A stretch of DNA of 8,999 bases from NCBI GenBank assembly GCA_023229725.1, contig JALNYR010000106.1, positions 1 to 8,999 on the forward strand. Direction: 5' to 3'. Below the pieces are notes generated by a model. The model worked only from the letters and a program-made list of their open reading frames with translations. It did not search any database and had not been told where the DNA came from. A program made the position numbers and the translations under genes. The stretch comes from Dehalococcoidia bacterium. GTDB lineage: Bacteria; Chloroflexota; Dehalococcoidia; GIF9; AB-539-J10. Below are positions 6,304-8,999 of the stretch, one piece after another. Within the stretch, counting starts at the first letter, position 1, and the number at the start of each line of letters is the position of its first letter.

Positions 6304-6476
6304 GCTTCGGCTCCGCACTCAAGGGGACCTGTCAGGCCGCTAACTCGCTCTCCGCTGACCGCCATCGACTGGAGCGTGCGAGTGGCGATCGCGCGACGGA
6401 GCATGGCAATTGGCCTCCCGATCGACTTCGCGCCGGACGCCGGGGCCTCGGTGTTACAGCGAGGACGATACTGCAC

Positions 6477-6506
6477 TTGAACTGGCAGACTGCGGACCGG
6501 TACAAT
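6477..6506 (+). promoter_or_regulatory. sigma70-like promoter upstream of the cysteine-rich protein gene
   Basis: TTGAAC (6477-6482) and TACAAT (6501-6506, five of six) are 18 bases apart. Transcription would start near 6513, some 223 nt before the GTG start of the next gene. This is the strongest -10 match in the region, so either the leader is long or a small RNA lies in it. Confidence 0.5.
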
Positions 6507-6735
6507 GTTCAACTGGCTTTCCCGCTCCCCGCCCTCGTGGCACCGGGAAGCCGTGCCCTTCAGGCCATCGGCAGGCGAGAGACCGGTCGCGTATTCGCAC
6601 CGGACCTGAGCATTCGCCGGCCGGCCCTTGATGCGTGTGCCCGCGTCCGAAGGGGTGGCAGTCCTGAAGTGTGGAGTCGGTGCGGAACTGGTTGCGTCGC
6701 GTCTGCTGGGGACGCGATGCCGAAGGAGGTGCTGT

Positions 6736-7263
6736 GTGGCAATCGTGATTCGGACACTCTTCAACAATCAGACATGGCGTGCGCCGTGCATTGCCCCGGG
6801 CAAGGACGAACGCTGCGCGCTGTGTTTCGAGGAGGGCCGCGTCCCGAAGGCGCCTCAGCGGGACGACGACGTCTGCAGCGGATTCTGCTGGGAGCGGGAC
6901 CTCTGCAGCCGGCACGAATGGCCATGCACGCCGCAGGGCAACACCTTTGGCGACCGGGTGCAGACGGGGGACCAGGTGTTCCTCGTGCACCGCGAGACGG
7001 GTGGACGCTACGCCATCTGGGGCTACACGCACGTGTTTTCGGTGGAGCGACAGCCCCGCGCCAACGGAGACGAACAACGCCGTGGGTATGCGTTCTTGAA
7101 GCTGGATGACTTCGTTCCACTGTCCGCGGAGACGCGCCCGCGCGGGCTCACGGCGGAGGAACTCGTGGGTGCGGCCTGGGGCCAGGGCTGCTACCGCTAC
7201 CTGGACATCGCCGAGGCCGAGAAGTTCGAGAGCCTGCTGGAGGACCGACACGGGATTGGGTGA
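6736..7263 (+). CDS. cysteine-rich protein with possible PUA/EVE-like domain
   Basis: A 175-residue protein whose family I do not recognise. AGGAGGT (6724-6730), five bases upstream, supports the GTG at 6736 over an open-frame extension from 6628. Residues 18-64 hold seven cysteines: C18, C27-x2-C30, C47-x3-C51, C57 and C64, with H60 between the last two. This suggests one or two zinc sites or another metal centre. The following part (about 72-105) reads GDRVQTGDQVFLVHRETGG and then YAIWGYTHV. Its 'GD.VFLV ... IWG ... V' pattern resembles PUA-fold domains such as EVE or ASCH, which bind modified bases or RNA. The C-terminal part has AAWGQGCYRYLD (about 146-157) and an acidic helix. It lies beside two nuclease genes, which hints at nucleic-acid recognition. 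The domain call is tentative; cysteine content and expression signals are directly visible. Confidence 0.68.
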   Translation: MAIVIRTLFNNQTWRAPCIAPGKDERCALCFEEGRVPKAPQRDDDVCSGFCWERDLCSRHEWPCTPQGNTFGDRVQTGDQVFLVHRETGGRYAIWGYTHVFSVERQPRANGDEQRRGYAFLKLDDFVPLSAETRPRGLTAEELVGAAWGQGCYRYLDIAEAEKFESLLEDRHGIG

Positions 7264-7289
7264 GAGGCGTCGACGTTCGTCCGGGCAGG

Positions 7290-7310
7290 CCGGAGACTCC
7301 GGGTATTGAT
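7290..7310 (+). terminator. weak terminator-like hairpin after the cysteine-rich protein gene
   Basis: CCGGA-GAC-TCCGG (7290-7302) forms a 5-bp GC-rich stem 26 bases after the stop codon and is followed by a mildly T-rich GTATTGATTT. The stem is short and the T-run broken, and the tail overlaps the -35 box of the next gene's promoter, so the call is tentative. Confidence 0.3.
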
Positions 7311-7334
7311 TTCCCCACGCGGGCGGGGTACGTT
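7306..7334 (+). promoter_or_regulatory. sigma70-like promoter of the acyltransferase gene
   Basis: TTGATT (7306-7311) and TACGTT (7329-7334) are 17 bases apart, with a likely start near 7341 and a very short leader to the ATG at 7355. AAGG (7343-7346) lies eight bases before the ATG. The -10 matches consensus only in part. Confidence 0.4.
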
Positions 7335-7354
7335 TATGCGCGAAGGCTTGATGT

Positions 7355-8530
7355 ATGTCGTCCGGCTCTGCGCGTGCCCCCGTGACCCCTGACGCAATGA
7401 AGCCAACGCGCCTGCTCCACCTCGACTGGCTGCGCGTGCTGGCGATGGGCGCCATCTTCCTGTTCCACAACATGCGGGCCTACGACTTCGACGACTGGCA
7501 CATCAAGAACGATGTGACCACCCAGTTCGCCACCTCGTACATCGAGATATGCAACTTCTGGATGATGCCGCTCTTCTTCGTGCTGTCCAGCGCCGCCATC
7601 TATTACTCACTCCGTTCGAGGACTGCGGGCCAGTTTGTCAAGGAGCGGTTCCTGCGCATCGCGGTGCCCTGGCTGGGACTGGGCATGTTCGTCTTCGGGC
7701 CGCTGCAGGTGTACCTCGACCGCTTCTCTCACGGGGTCTTCACCGGCAACATCATCGAGTTCATGCCGCACTACTTCGAGGGCATCCAGGGGCTGGGCGG
7801 GAACTTCGCCCTCTTCGGCGTGCACCTCTGGTACCTGGCGATACTGTCCATGTTCATCGTGGTCATGTTGCCGTTCCTGCTGCCGCTCGGCAGCCAGCGC
7901 CGCAGCCTGCTCTCCCGGCTCTCACCGTACTGCCGCCGCGCCCCGGTCCTCGTGCTGCTGTCTGTGCCCCTGGCACTGGCCTCGCTGCTGGCCGATGCGC
8001 TCGGCATGGCCTTCACCCGCGAGATGGGGAGCTGGGACCTGTTCTCCTACCTGCTGTACTTCACCTATGGCTACCTGCTGCACAGCGACCCAGGCGTGCA
8101 GCCGACGATTGACCGGCTGCGCCGGCCCATGCTCGTCACGGGAGTGGTGATGATGCTGGTGGTCGGCGCGATGGAGCCATCGGGCTCCTGGACATGGGCC
8201 ATGGCCCGCGCCCTCTGTGCCTGGTCGTTCGTGCTTGCCATCCTCGGCTTCGGCCACACGCGGCTCAACTTCACAAACCGCTTCGTACGCCACGCGAACG
8301 AGGCCGTGCTGCCGTTCTACATCCTGCACCAGCCGGTCATCGTGGTCATCGCCTACTTCGTCGTGCAGCTTGCCGCGCCCGCTCCGCTCAAGTACCTGCT
8401 GACCGTCGTGAGCGCGTTCGCCATCATCGTGGCGCTCTACGAGTACGTGGTGCGGCCCGTGGGCGTGCTGCGCTTCCTCTTCGGGATGAAACCGAAGGCG
8501 AAGAAGACGTCGGCTACCGCGGAAGGGTAG
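7355..8530 (+). CDS. acyltransferase 3 family membrane protein (OpgC/OafA-like)
   Basis: A 391-residue integral membrane protein with about ten helices, of the acyltransferase-3 family, which moves acyl groups such as acetyl or succinyl onto sugars of glucans, O-antigens or other envelope polymers. The start of the domain is LDWLRVLAMGAIFLFHNMRA (22-41), with the family's conserved TM1 His (H38). KERFLRIAVPW (96-106) is the basic motif before TM3. Other typical parts are VHLWYLAIL (156-164) and NEAVLPFYILHQPVIV (315-330). The overall look is nearest the OpgC/MdoC subgroup, though the substrate cannot be read off. It ends in a basic cytoplasmic tail (MKPKAKK). I chose the ATG at 7355, with AAGG eight bases upstream; M15 (7397) also fits the domain start but lacks a ribosome site. 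It appears to be transcribed alone and faces the LarA-like gene. Confidence 0.88.
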   Translation: MSSGSARAPVTPDAMKPTRLLHLDWLRVLAMGAIFLFHNMRAYDFDDWHIKNDVTTQFATSYIEICNFWMMPLFFVLSSAAIYYSLRSRTAGQFVKERFLRIAVPWLGLGMFVFGPLQVYLDRFSHGVFTGNIIEFMPHYFEGIQGLGGNFALFGVHLWYLAILSMFIVVMLPFLLPLGSQRRSLLSRLSPYCRRAPVLVLLSVPLALASLLADALGMAFTREMGSWDLFSYLLYFTYGYLLHSDPGVQPTIDRLRRPMLVTGVVMMLVVGAMEPSGSWTWAMARALCAWSFVLAILGFGHTRLNFTNRFVRHANEAVLPFYILHQPVIVVIAYFVVQLAAPAPLKYLLTVVSAFAIIVALYEYVVRPVGVLRFLFGMKPKAKKTSATAEG

Positions 8531-8534
8531 CCAC

Positions 8535-8548
8535 GGCGCCCGGGCGCC
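8535..8548. repeat. perfect GC palindrome after the acyltransferase stop codon
   Basis: GGCGCCCGGGCGCC is self-complementary over all 14 bases and starts five bases after the acyltransferase stop, in the 62-bp gap between convergent genes. It closely resembles the inverted repeat at 2044-2058, which also starts five bases after a stop codon. As RNA it would form a 5-bp stem with a 4-base loop; no T-tract follows on either strand. Confidence 0.5.
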
Positions 8549-8592
8549 ACGCCGAACCGCCCGCCCCTCACACTGCGAGACGCATCAGCCCG

Positions 8593-8999
8593 TCAACCAG
8601 GCTCGCCCGGGAAGTACTGGGAGGTGGCGTCGGGTATGACCGCCACCTTCGCCGTTCGGCCGTAGGTCCGCTCGAGCATCTCGCGCACCTCGGTCCAGCT
8701 TCGCGCCCAGTTGACGCGGTCGTACGGGGCGATGTAGTCAACCCCCGACCTGTCCGGGTACGGCGCCAGTATGGTGAGGCGCGAGGTGTTCTTCGGGAGC
8801 CCAGTCTTCGGCGACCACGTCCGCCCGCCAAGCTTCTCGCCGAAGCTGCGGCTGACGTAGTGGGTCCACTGCCCCTCCGGCGTCACGACGATGAGCACCA
8901 TGTCGCCGCCGGCCGACTTGAGCAGCGGACCGGCGACCCGCGGCGCAGGAGGGATGCCGTTCGCCTTGAAGTAGCAGTTCGCGATGACGATATCGCAGT
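8593..8999 (-). CDS. LarA/DUF2088-like protein, C-terminal part (5' end outside window)
   Basis: The last 134 residues of a gene that starts beyond the right edge of the window; an internal ATG at 8901 is not the true start because the frame stays open to the edge. The visible part begins DIVIANCYFKANG, then LLKSAGGDMVLIVVTPEGQWTHY, and ends VREMLERTYG followed by VAVIPDATSQYFPG. These blocks resemble the C-terminal domain of LarA-type proteins (nickel-pincer lactate racemase family, DUF2088). In that family a strand with D.VIAN is followed by a GG-MVLI-EG segment. The catalytic Lys/His residues that bind the nickel cofactor in true LarA lie mostly in the part not seen, so racemase activity cannot be judged; many relatives act on other 2-hydroxyacids or are uncharacterised. 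It converges with the acyltransferase gene. Confidence 0.62.
   Translation of the reverse strand, partial: CDIVIANCYFKANGIPPAPRVAGPLLKSAGGDMVLIVVTPEGQWTHYVSRSFGEKLGGRTWSPKTGLPKNTSRLTILAPYPDRSGVDYIAPYDRVNWARSWTEVREMLERTYGRTAKVAVIPDATSQYFPGEPG

Larger units (their letters stand above)
6202..6735. other. 534-bp region without a convincing gene
   Basis: Between the divergent DUF2779 and cysteine-rich protein genes I see no supported coding region. Long open frames on both strands cross it, but they are rich in Arg, Pro and Ser, lack ribosome sites and overlap the next gene. It contains a good + strand promoter (6477-6506), a perfect 10-bp palindrome ATCGTACGAT (6294-6303), and, facing DUF2779, a TTGACT box (6281-6276) without a matching -10. 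No tRNA or transposon ends were seen. The 223-nt stretch from the promoter to the next start codon could be a structured leader or encode a small RNA. Confidence 0.5.

Noticed and set aside
6222..6767. 181-codon open frame on the - strand ending 20 bp before the DUF2779 start, a possible operon partner
   Set aside because: No ribosome site, composition rich in Arg, Ser and Pro, no recognisable motif, and it overlaps the start of the Cys-rich gene. Homologues in relatives would be needed to revive it.
6273..7109. 278-codon open frame on the + strand over the Cys-rich gene
   Set aside because: It is in a different frame from the gene with the AGGAGGT site and cysteine pattern, and its translation is low-complexity Arg/Gly/Ala.

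Overview
The window is about 9 kb of GC-rich bacterial DNA carrying ten protein-coding genes, two of them cut by the window edges. There is no rRNA, tRNA, CRISPR array or recognisable insertion sequence. High GC, sigma70-like promoters, good AGGAGG ribosome sites and the gene mix (crotonase-fold enzyme, drug/organic-anion type MFS transporter, LarA-like protein, DUF2779 nuclease) would fit a Chloroflexota-like (Dehalococcoidia/SAR202 type) genome. That placement is an impression from gene style, not a demonstrated assignment.

Layout. Positions 1-1178 hold two tandem ZIP-family metal transporters on the + strand, the first cut at its 5' end; they are about 65% identical over the shared C-terminal part. 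A crotonase-superfamily (enoyl-CoA hydratase/isomerase-like) gene (1254-2039) and a 71-residue single-span membrane protein (2088-2303) follow on the same strand. A 12-TM-type MFS transporter converges on them from the - strand (2338-3621).

The middle of the window (about 3650-6250) looks different. By hand-counted sample lines it is lower in GC (55-62% against 63-77% in the flanking genes). It carries two convergent genes 24 bp apart: a 213-residue predicted PD-(D/E)XK nuclease of no family I recognise (4033-4674, +), and a 500-residue DUF2779 protein (4699-6201, -) joining a Cas4/RecB-like nuclease with four candidate Fe-S cysteines to a DEDDy-type 3'-5' exonuclease domain. A 534-bp stretch without a convincing gene follows. 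It contains a good promoter reading into a cysteine-rich protein with a possible PUA/EVE-like domain (6736-7263, +). These three genes are the best candidate for an undescribed nucleic-acid-processing or defence cassette, but their linkage is inferred only from neighbourhood and composition.

The right end returns to ordinary content: an integral-membrane acyltransferase-3 family protein (7355-8530, +) facing the C-terminal part of a LarA/DUF2088-like protein (8593-8999, -, cut by the window end).
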